In this document: positions 43,439-55,835 of the stretch, piece after piece
Numbering within the stretch: the stretch's first letter is position 1
Layout of the letters: every line of letters starts with the position of its first letter
NCBI GenBank assembly: GCA_914767885.1
Contig: CAJZBQ010000032.1
Coordinates: 558,001 to 622,000, forward strand
Source: Blepharisma stoltei
Taxonomy: Eukaryota; Ciliophora; Heterotrichea; Heterotrichida; Blepharismidae
Direction: 5' to 3'
Length of the DNA stretch: 64,000 bases
The notes under the pieces: model-generated
What the model was told of the DNA's origin: nothing
The model's database searches: none
Seen by the model: the letters and a program-made list of their open reading frames with translations, nothing else
Position numbers and translations under genes: made by a program

Positions 43439-46400
43439 TTAATTGGAGCTTTCACGCAAAATGTCATTCGCGAGTTTTTTACGCTCTCTGGCTTCTAAGG
43501 GCTTAGAGGTGATTATTTGTTGCATTAAGACCATTGTGTCCTTTGGGTCTTGGGTTAGATTCATGTATTTTAATAACCCTCTTAAAGTGTCACCAGTGCA
43601 GTTTAATAGATCAGAAGACTCGACCGGCTTTTTGATAAACCTGTGAATATATTCTTGGCCATAAGCAGCAATCCTTATTAGAGCTTCTTCAAATTCTGGA
43701 TACGACAAAATGCTTTGATCAGAAACTTTGTCCTTAGTGATCGATCTAAATATTTTAAGAAGCCTTTCTTGTGGGATAATTCCGGGAATCATGACGAAAT
43801 TGAGAGCAAACTTAAGAAACCCTGCATAATCCAGTCCATATGGGGCTTCAATTTTTGACTTTTTCGAAGATTTAGCAGAAATATCAAATAAGACTTCTAA
43901 AGATTTAGAAAATTCTTCGAGAACTGATCTAATTTCATGGTCTACTGACAGCTGATTTAACGCTAGTTTTTCTTTGTACTCTTGGCTTCTTTTTTGCCTT
44001 TGTTCATCTATAAACTTCATAGATTTCTTTTTGAGCTCATTTAGCTTTTCTTTATTGTTTTCTTCGCTTTCTAAAGCTTTTTTCTTTGCTTCTTCTTTTT
44101 CTTGAGTGATTTTTTTCATTTCAGTAATCATATTTTGAGTTCGCTCTTTCAGTTTCCTCTCAATTTCTTCTCTCCGACTCTCCTTCCATCTTTTCTCCAT
44201 TTCTTCCTTTTCTTGCTTTTCAGACTCTTCTTTTTCTTTAATTTCTTTCCAATTCTGCACCATTTTTTTCTTTTCTTTTATTTTTTCTTTTAATTTCTCT
44301 TCCTTTTTCATTTTCCTCTCGTTTTCTCTTGCTTCTTGTTCCTCTTTTAGCTTCTGCTCTTCTCTTTCTTTTCTTTCTTTTTCTTCTTTTAATTTTTGAT
44401 GTTCAGCTTCTGTTTGCTTTTTTATTTTTTGGAATTTTTCTTCGAATTTTTGCTGATTCAGTCTTTGTGCCGCAGCTTCCATTTCTTTTTTGTGCAAAGC
44501 TTGATTTTGAATTTTACTAGGAGGAATAGGGGAAACTGAGACCAAAGTTGCACTGTTTATTTCTACACTGTATAATAAATCCTCTAATACTTTGGCACAT
44601 TCAATAGCATGATCTGTAGGGTATCGATTGATTAGTTGGGAAAGCTCAAAGCGAAGGACTGAAGAAAGGTTTATATAAGGAGGCAATGAAGGAGGAAGAA
44701 TTTTATGTCGGGGGCTTTGAGCTTTCATTGGTTTATAGCCTCTTGCACGTGTTACAGGAGTTAAAGAAAGCTGAGGATGGAGAAAATGAACACCCAAAGT
44801 ATCAAATAGAAGCTCATCTAATATTTCGATAGAGTTTTTTTGAGATTCCTTTAGCCCAATTAGAAATAAATGGTGACATCGACAGAAGATAGACTACCAG
44901 ACACAATTCCTGTGGAGGTCCCGATGAAGCTGAAAAGAGTGCTTCAGACACTTTTGAAGTAGACCTTCAGGTAGAGATGTCTGCCAAAGAGGGAAGTTTG
45001 TTTCTTCCCTGAAGGTTTTCCCTATATCTGCCAGGTGGGCTAGACAGGTTTTGCCTCCAGCTTAGTCTTTGCTTATCGGGACTAGCAGGGTATTCGTAAG
45101 AGGTGGCTCTAACCTAGGGAGCTAATCCTTAGATTAGGTAGGTTTACGCCAGATAGCCAGGCTAGTGGTCTATCCTCTGTGGCCTTATAATTTTAACTTT
45201 AAGTTTTTAGCCCAATTTCCTCTGGTATAAAATATGACAGCTCTATATCATGATCTATGAATTTTTGATAATTTGGAGGCATTTCATATTCTGGGTTTTC
45301 TTTTAACATAGAGTTCAAATATTTGACTACTTCTCTGTCTCCATTTCCTGGGTCTGGCTCATCATAAATTCATGTAGCTTTTCCGCCATTATTTCTAAAC
45401 TCCATTAATAAGCTGTAATAGTTATAAGAAATTGGCAAAATTGCCTGGGATTTATAGTTGCTTGCAAGATTCCCTGCAACTTGTATAAGAATTCCTACAA
45501 ACCCTTTCATGTCAAACATTGTGTCTGATTTTTGGTCTCTTTTAGCATATTCTTTAATAATCCAAATAGCGTCTTCTCTTTTCAGAAATGGGCCAAAGAT
45601 ACTATGATCTTTTAATAAAAGCAAAATTTGCGTTTCATTTATGACATCTTCTAGAGGGATTTTATGTAACTCAGTGCGATTTTGGGATATTTTCTGATAT
45701 TTTTGATATTTTCTATATAACAGGCTTAATGGCAGTGCATATCTCTTAGTTATTTTTGAAATTGTGCTAACTTCATTCGGAGGCTCTTCATTCAGATCTA
45801 TGTAATACACATTTCCTCCAATTTCTGGGAGGATTTTAGGTGCAATTAAAGCAGTCTCTGAAAGCCCAAGCTCGATTTTTCTTCTTTCAATAACTGTCCT
45901 TGATGACTGTAGCATTTTCATTGATTTATTTTTAAAAAATGTCTCCTGTTCTTTTTTCGCTTTTTCTGATTGTATTTTCTTATGCTTGATTTTTTCCAAA
46001 TCATCAGCAATTTTCCCTGTTATTGGTGGAGGTCGATAAATTGCAGGAGACATAATCCCTGATTCAGCTCTATCGCTCATGGCTTCTCTATATGGCATAA
46101 TTGACATATTTTGGCTTTCATATTCTCTTATCATTTCATCACTATTTCCAATTATTTCTAGCAGTACCTCAAAGCCTTTAAAATTGTTCCCAGTTGATCT
46201 TTTGACAGTCCTATTTCCTTGCAACAGAATTAATTTGATTTTTTCATTAAAATCCGAATTTTCAAGTTTCATAAGCTTGGCTGTTAAATCTAATATTAAA
46301 TTCCGCTTGTGAAGAATTGTTGTTTCTTCATCAAAATCTTCAACTGTAAGCGGCTGCCCTAAAACTACAGGCTGATTTAAATATCTCGGCAGCTTCTTTT

Positions 46401-48381
46401 GCAGAGGTTTTTTCTGTTTTTCAGAAGCAACTATCATATTCAACGCGACTTGCAAGTATTTTATGATATATTCTTGCACAATTGGTTTATCAAAAAAACG
46501 AGATGTCAACAAGACAAATGGAGTAGAAGCCGCTTTGGAAAATTGAATATCGTTTAAATAAACTCGGCCCAATGAATCCAGCATCTGTACTGCATTTTCT
46601 GAAGAAATTCTTGGATGCCTTGCAATAGCAATATAAAAGTCAAAATCGAAGATATTCATAGAAATTTCTTCAAGAATTTGAAGCTGCTTGAATAAAGGCT
46701 CAACAATGATTCCTACAGGCAAGCTTTGGATTTGCTCTAAAAGCTGAATCATGTTGCTCATAATAAACTCTCTCATAGTTTCAGAGCTGTAATTTTCTAT
46801 AAGTAAAAATGTAAGCGTTTTAAAAAGAATTGGGGCATAAAGATTTTTTGTCTCGTAAAAGGAATCCAACAATGCGAAAAGTCTTGATAAGCAGCTTATG
46901 CGAATCATCCATGATTTATCACGGCATCCTCGTTTAAGGACACTTAGAAACGAGCTTGTAATGTCTTCTCTTGTTTTGAAATATTCTTGGTACTCCATCC
47001 ATATATTGCAAAGCAGATTTATCCCAATATGTCTGGTGCTTAAATCTTTATTTGAGTCATAGTCACCTTCTCTCAATACAGTTCCTATATAATAGTCAAA
47101 CAGTCCACTTCTCTTGAAAACTTCTTTATGATTTATTAGCCCTTCAAATAAAGTCTGCAATAGAGAAAGATAAATTTTACTATTTTCTGCAGTTTCTTTC
47201 ATTATATTGCATACGATATTGTTCAAATTGTCTGGGCCGAATTTTACAAAGAGATCAGTGATATCATTTGCAATTCCTTCTCGAAGTCTCTGCAAAGAAA
47301 TCACACAAGCACTGACTCCTTCAGACTGAAACCAATCCCATAAAGCACCCATCATATTTTTCTCTATGAGAACTTCGAATAAGCTGTTGTATAGATCACA
47401 GCAGGCATGAGCAATATCTTCATTTTTGCTTAAAAACCCAGGCCTAAAAGCAGAAAGCACAAGCTTAATTGACCCATTTGGCTCTTCATTTATCATGAGA
47501 TCTGTCAATCGGCTTAGGTGCTCAAGAATCGTTTTATACCATGAATAGATCGGTTTTAAATCTCCTTTAAGACCTTTGACAATTATGTGGGCAAGGTATT
47601 TATAGAAGTTTCCTATGTTTGGCGCTGTAAGGCCGATAAATTCTGATCGGAATTTATCGGTTGGTTGCACCAAATCAATGCCTTGGTCGGACCAAAAAGC
47701 GATTCGGTCCGACGAACTTGGAAAGCTCCTGGGAAAATGTCTGCGCTTTCAGCGCTATATAGAGGAAACCTCTATATTTCCTTGAGTTAGTAAACCTGCA
47801 GCTTGCTTTGGTTTTAACTCAAAATATTGGCAAAACGTGACCAGTAAAAATTCCAAACATGTATCTGTGCTATCTAAGCCTCTATAGACATTGACGCTAT
47901 CAATATAAAGTGCCCCGTCTTTTGCGATTTTTGGTTTTTTCCCTTTTTTCTTCAGTGTAGGGGTACTTGAAATTTTTGGTAAAAATCTTTGTGAAGATTT
48001 CTCTTTTTCCAAAATTTCTTCTAAGATTTCAATCACAATGTCGTTATCCCCAGCCATTATCAAAAGCTTTTTGTCTTCATCAACATTTATGCCAACAGCA
48101 TCTAATGCTTTGTAAATTATTTTTCAATTGTAAAGTTTCGCTGATGCTGAGTCTGCTGTTTTCATTGCTTTTGATTCTGGTAGGGGTGAAACCTCTCTAT
48201 TATTCGCAGACATGATCGTGTGTAACCGTCTTATGAGTGGCAATATAAGTTGGCCTGACTCTAGATGCTGAGTGGTAAATGCATCGAGTAGAATTATTTT
48301 ATTAGGTCCGAAAGCAGGAGGCAGTTCATCAATAATACCAGCATTTCGAAGCCATTTCGCTATATCTTCTTTAACTTGCAT
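43439..48381 (-). CDS. Large CH-like / helical-repeat / coiled-coil protein
   Basis: 1,523 residues after removal of one retroposon (R10) and one 15-nt intron (gtttcctctatatag on the coding strand, ~47755-47769). The N-terminus has a calponin-homology-like fold pattern (IAKWLRNAGIIDELPP ... LYNW(TGA)KIIYKALDAVGINVDED ... IMAGDNDIVIEILEEILEK). A long alpha-helical ARM/HEAT-like region follows (~residues 200-950), then a charged coiled coil rich in Lys and Glu (KLKEKIKEKKKMVQNWKEIK) and a helical C-terminus. Such a layout suggests a microtubule- or axoneme-associated protein; no named family is assigned. Codon-frame continuity across all parts is exact. Confidence 0.8.
44862..45205 (+). mobile_element. 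SINE-like retroposon R10 (344 bp) in the CH/coiled-coil gene
   Basis: Flanked by tttagcccaatt (44850-44861 and 45206-45217). Body related to R4 (gatgaagctgaaaag, gtgggctagacaggttttgcc). Excision restores PEEIGLKESQKNSIE. Confidence 0.87.
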
Positions 48382-48538
48382 ATTTATATGAGATTATTTT
48401 TATATTTAAAAACAAATTCCTACTCTTTTTCAATTTTATTAAACTTATAAATTATATCAAAGTTCTCACAAATAGGTATTTTAATCAATAATTCTAGTAG
48501 CCTTTACATATCATTATGTCACAGAAAATAATCATAAA

Positions 48539-49150
48539 ATGGACACCATCTTCGGCTTTGTTGGGGCAGATTTCGTTCTATTAGGTGCTGACCGCTCTAC
48601 AAATTTCTCTATTGTGAGACTTACAGACACTGAAGATAAAATTTTTTCAATCGACAGCAATAAACTTTTGGCAACAGCTGGAGATCCCAATCTTCGCTCT
48701 GATTTCGGAAGTTTAATGCAAAAGAACATGCATTTATATCATCTCAGAAATGGAATCAAATTAAGCACTCATGGCACTGCTCATTTTATAAGGACTTATG
48801 TTGCAGAAGGTCTGAGAAAAAGCCCATCATATACTGATATGCTATTAGCAGGCTTTGATGAAAGCGGCCCTTCCCTATATTATCTTGACTACTTAGGCGT
48901 AGTTCAGAAAATTCGTGTTGGATCTCACGGGCATGCTGGATCTTTTATTCTCGGACTTTTAGACAATTGGTGGAGTCCTGTAAATTTTATTTAGAACATG
49001 ACTCTTGAGGAAGCCAAAGAAGTCGCCAAAAAATGCGTGAATGAGGTGAAGACCAGGTTTTTAGTTGCTCAGCCAGAATTCATCATAAAAATAGCTGATA
49101 AGGTAAGAAATATTCAGAATGGAGTGACGGAGTTAGAATTATCAGCCTAA
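48539..49150 (+). CDS. PSMB2: Proteasome subunit beta type-2 (beta4)
   Basis: Non-catalytic beta ring subunit of the 20S proteasome. 198 residues with the typical start MDTIFGFVGADFVLLGADRS, no N-terminal catalytic Thr propeptide, NKLLATAGDPNLRSDFGSLM, and LLAGFDESGPSLYYLDYLGV. A 15-nt intron at 48980-48994 (gtaaattttatttag) joins NWWSP-NMTLEEAKEVAKKCV. The last segment RFLVAQPEFIIKIADK matches the beta4 C-terminus. Its start is 157 bp from the divergent start of the CH/coiled-coil gene, which probably share a bidirectional promoter. Confidence 0.94.
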
Positions 49151-49267
49151 CTAAAGATATTATTCAAATTAAGCCTTAATTAATATGGAATTTACAAAAT
49201 TGTTAATTTCACGTTATTAAAATATTCATCTAAATTTCAGCCCTTCTTTTAACCTTTATGATTATAA

Positions 49268-49277
49268 TTGGCGCGAA
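49268..49277 (-). promoter_or_regulatory. E2F-like site upstream of the RB-like gene
   Basis: The sequence ttcgcgccaa (minus strand) matches the classical E2F core TTTCGCGC/GCGCCAAA at nine of its positions and lies 11 bp before the start codon. In a genome this AT-rich a GCGCG core is unusual. It suggests self-regulation through E2F-RB, but the position so close to ATG means it could be chance or part of a 5' UTR. Confidence 0.4.
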
Positions 49278-49287
49278 GTAATAAAAA

Positions 49288-52274
49288 ATGAGTGGAGATT
49301 TAGCCGCCAATGTCCAAGAGAATGATTTTACTCAGAATTTAGAAGGAATTCAAAATATTGGTCGACAGACCATAGAGGAAGCACAACAGATGTACGCCTA
49401 TTTTAAACAGAACGATCCTCACTGAAATGAAACCAAAGCCAATAATGTCAAAAAGTGTGCCATACTTGTGGCTTCGAAATCCGTGGTCCTTCATACAGTT
49501 GAAGGCGAAGAAATCAAAGGAGATATGCTCAGTCTATCTCAAATAATCAAAATTTCCTCCGATTCTGATATGAACTCTATGATTCACCAGCTAAAAGAGT
49601 TCATTTCAATTGTAAAGATCCCCGAACCTTTATCGCATGATATTCATAGGACGATACAGAGCTTTGCGATGTCTCTATTAATCTATAAAAAATTCCAGGA
49701 AATATGAAAAACAATTAATTTTCAAGGTGATGTGGATTATATCCACCAAATTTTCCATACAGCGTGGCTCCTACTTATTACAGCAAGAGCTTATTTGCTA
49801 ACTCTCATTCATCTTTAAAACTCAGATAAATAAATTATAATAAGAAAAAAAAAATGATATTAAATCAGATAAATTATGGAGTAGGCAGAAATGGAGATAT
49901 TTTTCATTGTGGATGCTTGATAATTGGCGTTTTGCATTTAGTTCTTACTAATTTGCCAAATTCTGTCTCAGTTAATATGAATGCATCAGCTCTCCCTTAT
50001 CTGTGCTCGCTTCTTCAAGCCCAAGCAGATCAAGCTTTGCCTTGGATTGAGAAGCTTTCTCACTTCATTGTCCAAATGAGAGATCAGGGCTTCATTAAAT
50101 ACAAAGGTAATCACCAAACCGCCAGAATTTTCGCTGAGAACGTGATAAATTTCAATATTACCAGTTTAGGAGCTTATTATCAAAAATCAATGAATTTGGA
50201 TGATTTTGATGAGAGAGATTTATCTGGCCCAACCATATACATAAAAATGGTGACGACAGACCACCCGACCTCTCGACCCTATTTCTTCAACAGCAGCAGG
50301 CAACGGCCCAGTGTTGGAGATTTAGGTGGAAAGAGGCCGGTAATCCTTTATGTATGTTCGGGCTGGGTTTTCTTCGAGCCCGAGGAGCTAATTCTCGGAC
50401 TTGGAGTTTTTTCCTCCAGGACAACCATTGGAAAGGGCAAGGTCGGCCAATGTTTGAGGGCAATATGACCCTCAGACCCTGAAGACGGTATTTGCCCAAC
50501 GAGAAACTGGGAGTTTCGACCCAGGTGGTTGGCCCTTAGACTCCAGAAGCCATGGAAGTCAAGACTGGTCGCGCGAATCCCTTGTTTGAGACAACAAGGA
50601 GGGTGTCCGCCGAGGCTCCTCAGGGGCGATGAGCGTGTAGGGGTGCGAATCCCCGGCCCTGCAAGGCAAACGGCACAATCTAATCTAATCTAATCTGGCC
50701 CAACCAATAAAATTGCTACCCCTATGAAAAACCGAATGGGGCTAACGCCATTTACAAGAAGAGGAATTGTTAAAAAAGGAGTAAATGGCAAAACACTTAA
50801 CTGGGACGAAAATGAAAATAAAATTGACATCCATTCGAATTTGAATGAAATTCCTGCTCAAAGCTCCCCATTTGTTGTTCCTCCCACTCCTATGACTTCT
50901 GCTATGGAAATGAATTCATGACTTTCTAATGTTTTGGATGAAAATCTTGATTATCAGCTCAGAGAAATCTGCAAAAAGTTAAGCCCAGATATTTCTGAAG
51001 AAATTGAAATTAGATTGGAGAGACAAAGCAATACAATAGAAGATTTATTTACCCAAAGAGGAGTAATTAGCATCAATGGAAATGACAGAGGATGCCTAGT
51101 TCAGTATTTTGACTCTATCGATGGGATGATGGCTCCATCTGCATCAAAAAGCAACCATAAAGTGCAGGAGGTTAAAAAACTTTATAAGTGCTATTTAATT
51201 AAAATGATAAAAGAAGAAATGAGTAAAGAAGAACTAGAAAATGTTTTATTAGTCATGAAAAACGATGCTTTTCATCAATCACTTTATGCATGCTGCTTAG
51301 AATCCATTTTGTACGCCTATAGCGTCACTTCTATATCATTTGAAGATGTTTTGCATTTTACCCATGTCCTTCCTTTTGAGTTTTGGAAGCAAATTAATAA
51401 GTTTGGAAAAATTGATAGCACAATGCCTCTTCAGTTAAAACGGCACTTCAAAGAAATTGAGATCAAAATTCTTTCTCATTTAGGATGGAAAGAAGATAGC
51501 CCAGTTTATGGTGTGATCAAACAAGTAATTTCAAATAACGAATCTTGCGATATAAACCATAAGTCATTTCAAATGTATTTTAGGAGATTTTTGAGCCAAG
51601 CTGCTCAGAAAATTTTGGATTTGACGAATGCAATAAATGCCCCAGAGCATGTCAAAGAAAAAATTTGAAGCAGCTTAAAATATTTATTGAGCGAAAAGAC
51701 TGAAATACTGATAAATAGACATTTAGATCAGCTAATTTTATGCACTATTTATGGAGTTTGCAAATTATCTGAGTGCCCTATGAACTTTAAAACACTTATG
51801 GAGAAATATAGTTCATTCTATAATGAGGAAGAAGGGCTATTTAATCATGTTTACATTGATACAGGCCGCTATGAAGATATTATTAAATTTTATAATAAAA
51901 TTTATATACCTTCAATGAAAGATAAGTTGAAAACAAATTGCTTTATGGAAATGCCCAGAATTGGGCAATTATGTCCAGAGAGCCCATTAAGAGCTGTTAT
52001 CCCAACAACGCAATTTGCACAGCCCACTTTAGGACTTAGTGTTCCAAGATCTCCTATAAGGTCTCCATTTTTAACTCCAAGAACAAAGGCATTGTTTGCA
52101 GTGAGTGAATCTCCATCACACAACAGCTGCCTAAATATAAACTTTCCTCAAAAATCATCAAGAGAGCTAGACTTCAATAAAAATGGGCCTACCAAGAAAT
52201 TAAAAGTCCTTGCACAGATATTTGATAAGTCCAAAGGTGAAAGCATTGGTACACCAACTTTGAAAAAAGAATAA
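49288..52274 (+). CDS. Retinoblastoma-like pocket protein
   Basis: 814 residues after removing a 71-bp IES and a retroposon. The N-terminal RB domain includes AILVASKSVVLHTVEGEEIK, LSQIIKISSDSDMNSMIHQL and, across the IES, ARAYLL-NYGVGRNGDIFHCG. The pocket A box begins with the diagnostic PPTPMTSAMEMNSW(TGA)LSNVL and continues YACCLESILYAYSVTSISFE. The B box is RHLDQLILCTIYGVCKLSEC followed by NFKTLMEKYSS and YNKIYIPSMKDKL. The C-terminus has several SP/TP sites (PRSPIRSPFLTPRT), likely Cdk targets. It would repress E2F-driven transcription before S phase. Family secure. Confidence 0.92.
49799..49869. mobile_element. Short IES (71 bp) in the RB-like gene
   Basis: TA at 49799-49800 and 49870-49871. 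It contains in-frame TAA codons; removal joins ARAYLL-NYGVGRNGD, which aligns with the uninterrupted RB N-terminal domain and makes the gene length divisible by three. The exact TA pair is inferred. Confidence 0.6.
50236..50693 (+). mobile_element. SINE-like retroposon R11 (458 bp) in the RB-like gene
   Basis: Flanked by tctggcccaacca (50223-50235 and 50694-50706), with a (TAATC)n tail and start near aaaaatggtgacg. It interrupts the linker between RB N-terminal domain and pocket; removal gives RDLSGPTNKIATP. Confidence 0.9.
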
Positions 52275-52319
52275 TTAATTTAATGACTTGCATATAATGA
52301 TTATTTATAATTAGCAATT

Positions 52320-53483
52320 TTATTGGGTTACACAAATATTTCCTTCAGTATGGTCAGAGTAAATATCTGCTATAATGCTTCTTATGGAATCTAAATCATG
52401 CTTTATGCCTATCAAATCTCGAGAAATTTGATGGGCTGATGATTTAGAATAAATATTTTCTTCTCCCATCAAAATTACCTTTAAATTAACTTGTTTACCT
52501 TCTTTAAGCTCTTTAAGAACATTCAATGTCTGCGAAACATCTCGCTTAATTTTTCTAACATCAGAAGAAAAATATAATAAATTTCCCCCATCACCCTGCT
52601 TCATCAACATTTCATTTTCTTCTATCAACTTTGAATTTTCTGCTGACAATATTTCGTTTAATTTTTCTAATTCTTGGATCTTTTGAGTAAATAATCTTTC
52701 TTCTTCTTTCTTAATTTCATTTTGATCTAAATCAATTATAACAGACCTTCGGAAATTTTTAAAATTTCCTTCACTTCCTGCCTCTTGCAAAGATTGAACT
52801 TTATTTATTGTACCTGATGATCTATTTCTAATTGTGTCATCTTTTCTTATTAGTTGAAGTTCTAATTCTTTCATTCTTCTATTTTTCTCTTTGATAATTT
52901 TTTTCAAATTTTCTAATTCAATGCTCATCATTATTTTACTTTTTTTCTCTTTTTCTTCAAAGACCTTTTCCAAATTTCTTATTTCTTCATTTCTTTTAAT
53001 TAATTCTTTTTCTCACTTTTCAGTCAGTTTAACTATATCATTTGTCTGTCTGTTTTTGTATTTTCCCTTGAGTTTTTCGTTTTCTTGGGCAAGCAGTTCG
53101 ATTTTATTCTCAAATTCATCTAACGTAATTGTCATTTGTTCAACAAGCTTTTCAAGTTCATTAATATGATATTCCTTTTGCTTGATCTCTAATTTTAGAT
53201 CTAGGATTATTTTTGATGTAAAGGAAAAGTCTTTACCTGATGTTGTAGTTTCTAAATAGTCTGACTGAATTACGGGAGACCCAGTGAGGCTTGTATTAAG
53301 TGAAGAATTTGGAGATTTATAGTCGGATTTTTTATTATAGGTTGACAAAGAGTGAGGAATATTGAATGAGGATGTAGATTGAGGGGTTGCATCGGGGATA
53401 AGTAGTGCGGAGGATGTATAAAGAGGAGAATATTTTGGAGATGTTGGAATGATTGTATCAGTATAGCCTCGTCTTCTTGACAT
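52320..53483 (-). CDS. Coiled-coil protein, function unknown
   Basis: 387 residues, one TGA=Trp joining two apparent ORFs. The first ~95 residues are Ser/Thr/Pro-rich and unstructured (IIPTSPKYSPLYTSS). From ~100 on it is a parallel coiled coil (KLEIKQKEYHINELEKLVEQ, ERLFTQKIQELEKLNEILSA) ending in a short globular-looking tail (KHDLDSIRSIIADIYSDH). No family recognised; a cytoskeletal or basal-body role is possible but unsupported. Its 3' end is 45 bp from the convergent RB-like gene. Confidence 0.7.
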
Positions 53484-53856
53484 TTATAGTAAAAGAGATA
53501 ATGTTTTTGAGCATATAAACGTATAATAGAAACATATAAAAAGTATTACATCAACAGCTGCCTAAAAACTATGTTTGATTTATTTAAATGTTAGGTGAAA
53601 TAAAATCATTGAATTAATTAAATTTGAGAGGGCTAGATAAGGAAGAAAGCTATCTAACTTCCTCCAAATATAAAAGTAGCAGCTTGCTTAGGTTAACTCC
53701 TTGACCATAAGAATTAGATTTTAGTTCTTGCTTTTTACGTAAAAGTGAAAAAGGGGAAAATATGCGCTATAATAAGTCACCATATTTTTCATTTTTCAAA
53801 ATTTTTGTATCTTTATAATCCACAAAATTTTTTTATAATTTAATATGTTACTAAAA
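53484..53856. other. Intergenic region
   Basis: 373 bp between two minus-strand genes. No ORF or repeat recognised. It should hold the promoter of the coiled-coil gene and the 3' end of SAR1. Confidence 0.5.
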
Positions 53857-54435
53857 TTACTTCAAGAATTGACTCAGCCATCTAAAAGCTTCTACATATC
53901 CAGTTCTCCTTCTAACTGAACACATAAACAGTTCAACTGGCCTTAATCCTTCAGGATGCTTTCCACTTTTATTTATAAATCCATAGCTCTGCAGTCCTAA
54001 TTCAAGCCTGAGCTCATCTTCATTTGCAGCTTCATCCAAATCGATTTTATTGCCTAAAATCGCAAAGGGGACATCTTGAAGTTCTTCCAATTTTAACAGC
54101 CCATCAAGTTCGCTTTTTGCCAATTCAAATCTTTCTCTGTCTGAAGAGTCTACTACAAAAACAATTCCATCTACAAGCCCCAAGTAATCTGTCCAAATTT
54201 TTCTAGCGATTTCATGACCTCCAAGATCAACAGTATGGAACCGAATAGATCCCATTACAAGTTCTTCTGATTGTGGATGAATTGTAGGCAATAACTCTTC
54301 AGCTTTATCATCCTTTAGCATTTTGAGAAGTGTTGATTTTCCAGCATTGTCTAAGCCAAGAAAGACAAGCTTGGCATTTTTGTAGTAGAGGCCTAAATAG
54401 CCAAGAGCACTATAAAACCAATTCAATAGAAACAT
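53857..54435 (-). CDS. SAR1: SAR1 GTPase (COPII coat initiation)
   Basis: Small GTPase that starts COPII vesicle budding at the ER. The N-terminal hydrophobic STAR-like helix is [17 protein letters not shown]. Nucleotide motifs: GLDNAGKST (P-loop), TIHPQSEEL (switch I, with the Sar1-specific TxHP), DLGGHE (switch II; His is the catalytic His of Sar1), NKIDLDEA and CSVRRRTGY. The C-terminus is [10 protein letters not shown], close to the Sar1 consensus ending in W-L-x-Q. 192 residues, no introns. Confidence 0.97.
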   Translation of the reverse strand: MFLLNWFYSALGYLGLYYKNAKLVFLGLDNAGKSTLLKMLKDDKAEELLPTIHPQSEELVMGSIRFHTVDLGGHEIARKIWTDYLGLVDGIVFVVDSSDRERFELAKSELDGLLKLEELQDVPFAILGNKIDLDEAANEDELRLELGLQSYGFINKSGKHPEGLRPVELFMCSVRRRTGYVEAFRWLSQFLK

Positions 54436-55019
54436 TTTGAATAATTTTTTATATTAATTGTAAATAGTTAACAATATCTGGACTCCATTTTTAAAATCCT
54501 ACGTGGACTACCTTTTAAATTCTAATTCACTTATTAAATGCTTTAATAAATTTGATTAATTAAGATAAAAAACTTTGAAATATAAATATTCCAGGAAAAA
54601 GAATTCTCTTTTATGATTTTTCTATGTATTTTGTTTGTGTCTTATAGGAAATAATTAAATATTATTTGAATATATAAATAAAAATGGATTGATATTTTCT
54701 AAAATTATAGCTTTTCTTTACTATTAAACTCTTGCTTCTTAAAAATCAAACGCATGATAATTCGGCCACTTGGCTTATATAAATCATACATTATTTGTTA
54801 ATAAGACATAATATCATATAATAATTAGAAAAGATCAAAGCTTCCTACTGGCAGCCGTTATCCTATTTTTATAATAAATAGGATAATGGCTAATTATAAT
54901 GAATGTTTTTATTCATTCTAATTAAGTATTTATATATTTCCTGCATATTTCCTACGTGGACTTTAATCTAATATCTTTATGAAATAAACAAAATTAATTT
55001 CAATATGAATTATTATTAT
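54436..55019. other. AT-rich intergenic region
   Basis: 584 bp with no ORF, RNA gene or clear repeat. A short palindrome-like stretch occurs near 54853-54893 (tatcctatttttataataaataggata). Confidence 0.45.
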
Positions 55020-55790
55020 CTAAAATTTCTACTATTAACATTAGCATTATGTAGAGCATTTAACGTGTTTCTCCAGCTCCGCAGGATAATTTAGCAAAGT
55101 CACAAGGGCTCACCCCAGTAGCCACCAATTGATGACGTCACCCTTATTATCGGGTCGACTGACCATCCTAAGCAAATGACAGCCCGTTGGTTGCAAGATC
55201 TCACGGGCTGCGTTACCTCGCTCATAACTTGAATCCTGCGCGTTGTGCTGCCTGTGGGTCTCCCTCCTCGGAAGTGTCAAGCAGTAAAACCCTGCGCCCA
55301 CCAAACATCCAAGGATCAGGCCAGGAGACTGTGCAACCCTCCTCGTTGTTTACCTGACATAGTTGGATAAGGTCTCACTGGTAAACTGAACCCTATAATA
55401 ATAAAATTGCCAAAGGAGAGAAAATTCCTCAGAGAGGAGTTTTCTCGACGACGCCATTTTCTTATTCTCCTAAAATTTCTATCAATCTGCTGCATTCTTT
55501 TTGACGATGATTTTTTTAGAGACTTCTCTGAATTCTTTTTGACTTTAGGCATCGTTTTTTCTCTAGGATTGTCAAGTTCTCTATTTATTGTCTGAATTTT
55601 ATTGAAAACAAAAACAGAATGGGACACTAAAATTTCATCTGAAAAAGCTGCACCAAGGTTTTCAATTTTTTCGAATCCAATATCAATATCCCAAAAATCA
55701 CTTTTTGTGATATATTCAATTTTTAAATAAATTTGATTTTTAGTATTATATTTATAATTTTTTATTGCACTTTTACTTTATAGTCGAATT
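55008..55790 (-). CDS. Small basic protein, 5' part unresolved; broken near its stop by a retroposon
   Basis: The minus-strand frame runs from about 55790 (open from AGT AAA AGT, no in-frame ATG found) through SDFW...DIDIGFEKIENLGAAF and TINRELDNPREKTMPKVKKN to KRMQQIDRNFR. Retroposon R12 sits three bases before the stop: with it removed the frame ends DRNFR-TAA. The first exon or start lies in unexamined AT-rich DNA or behind another interruption. The C-terminus is strongly basic (KKSSSKRMQ). No family recognised. Confidence 0.5.
55032..55469 (-). mobile_element. SINE-like retroposon R12 (438 bp)
   Basis: Flanked by ctaaaatttcta (55020-55031 and 55470-55481). On the minus strand it starts near AAAATGGCGTCG, like R2, R3 and R9. 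The interior order of blocks (gatgacgtca, gcgcgttgtgctgcctg, gggtctccctcct) parallels R1 and R14. Confidence 0.83.
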
Positions 55791-55835
55791 ATAAGGTTTT
55801 GCCAATTTAATATTAAAAGAATTATAATAAATTCA

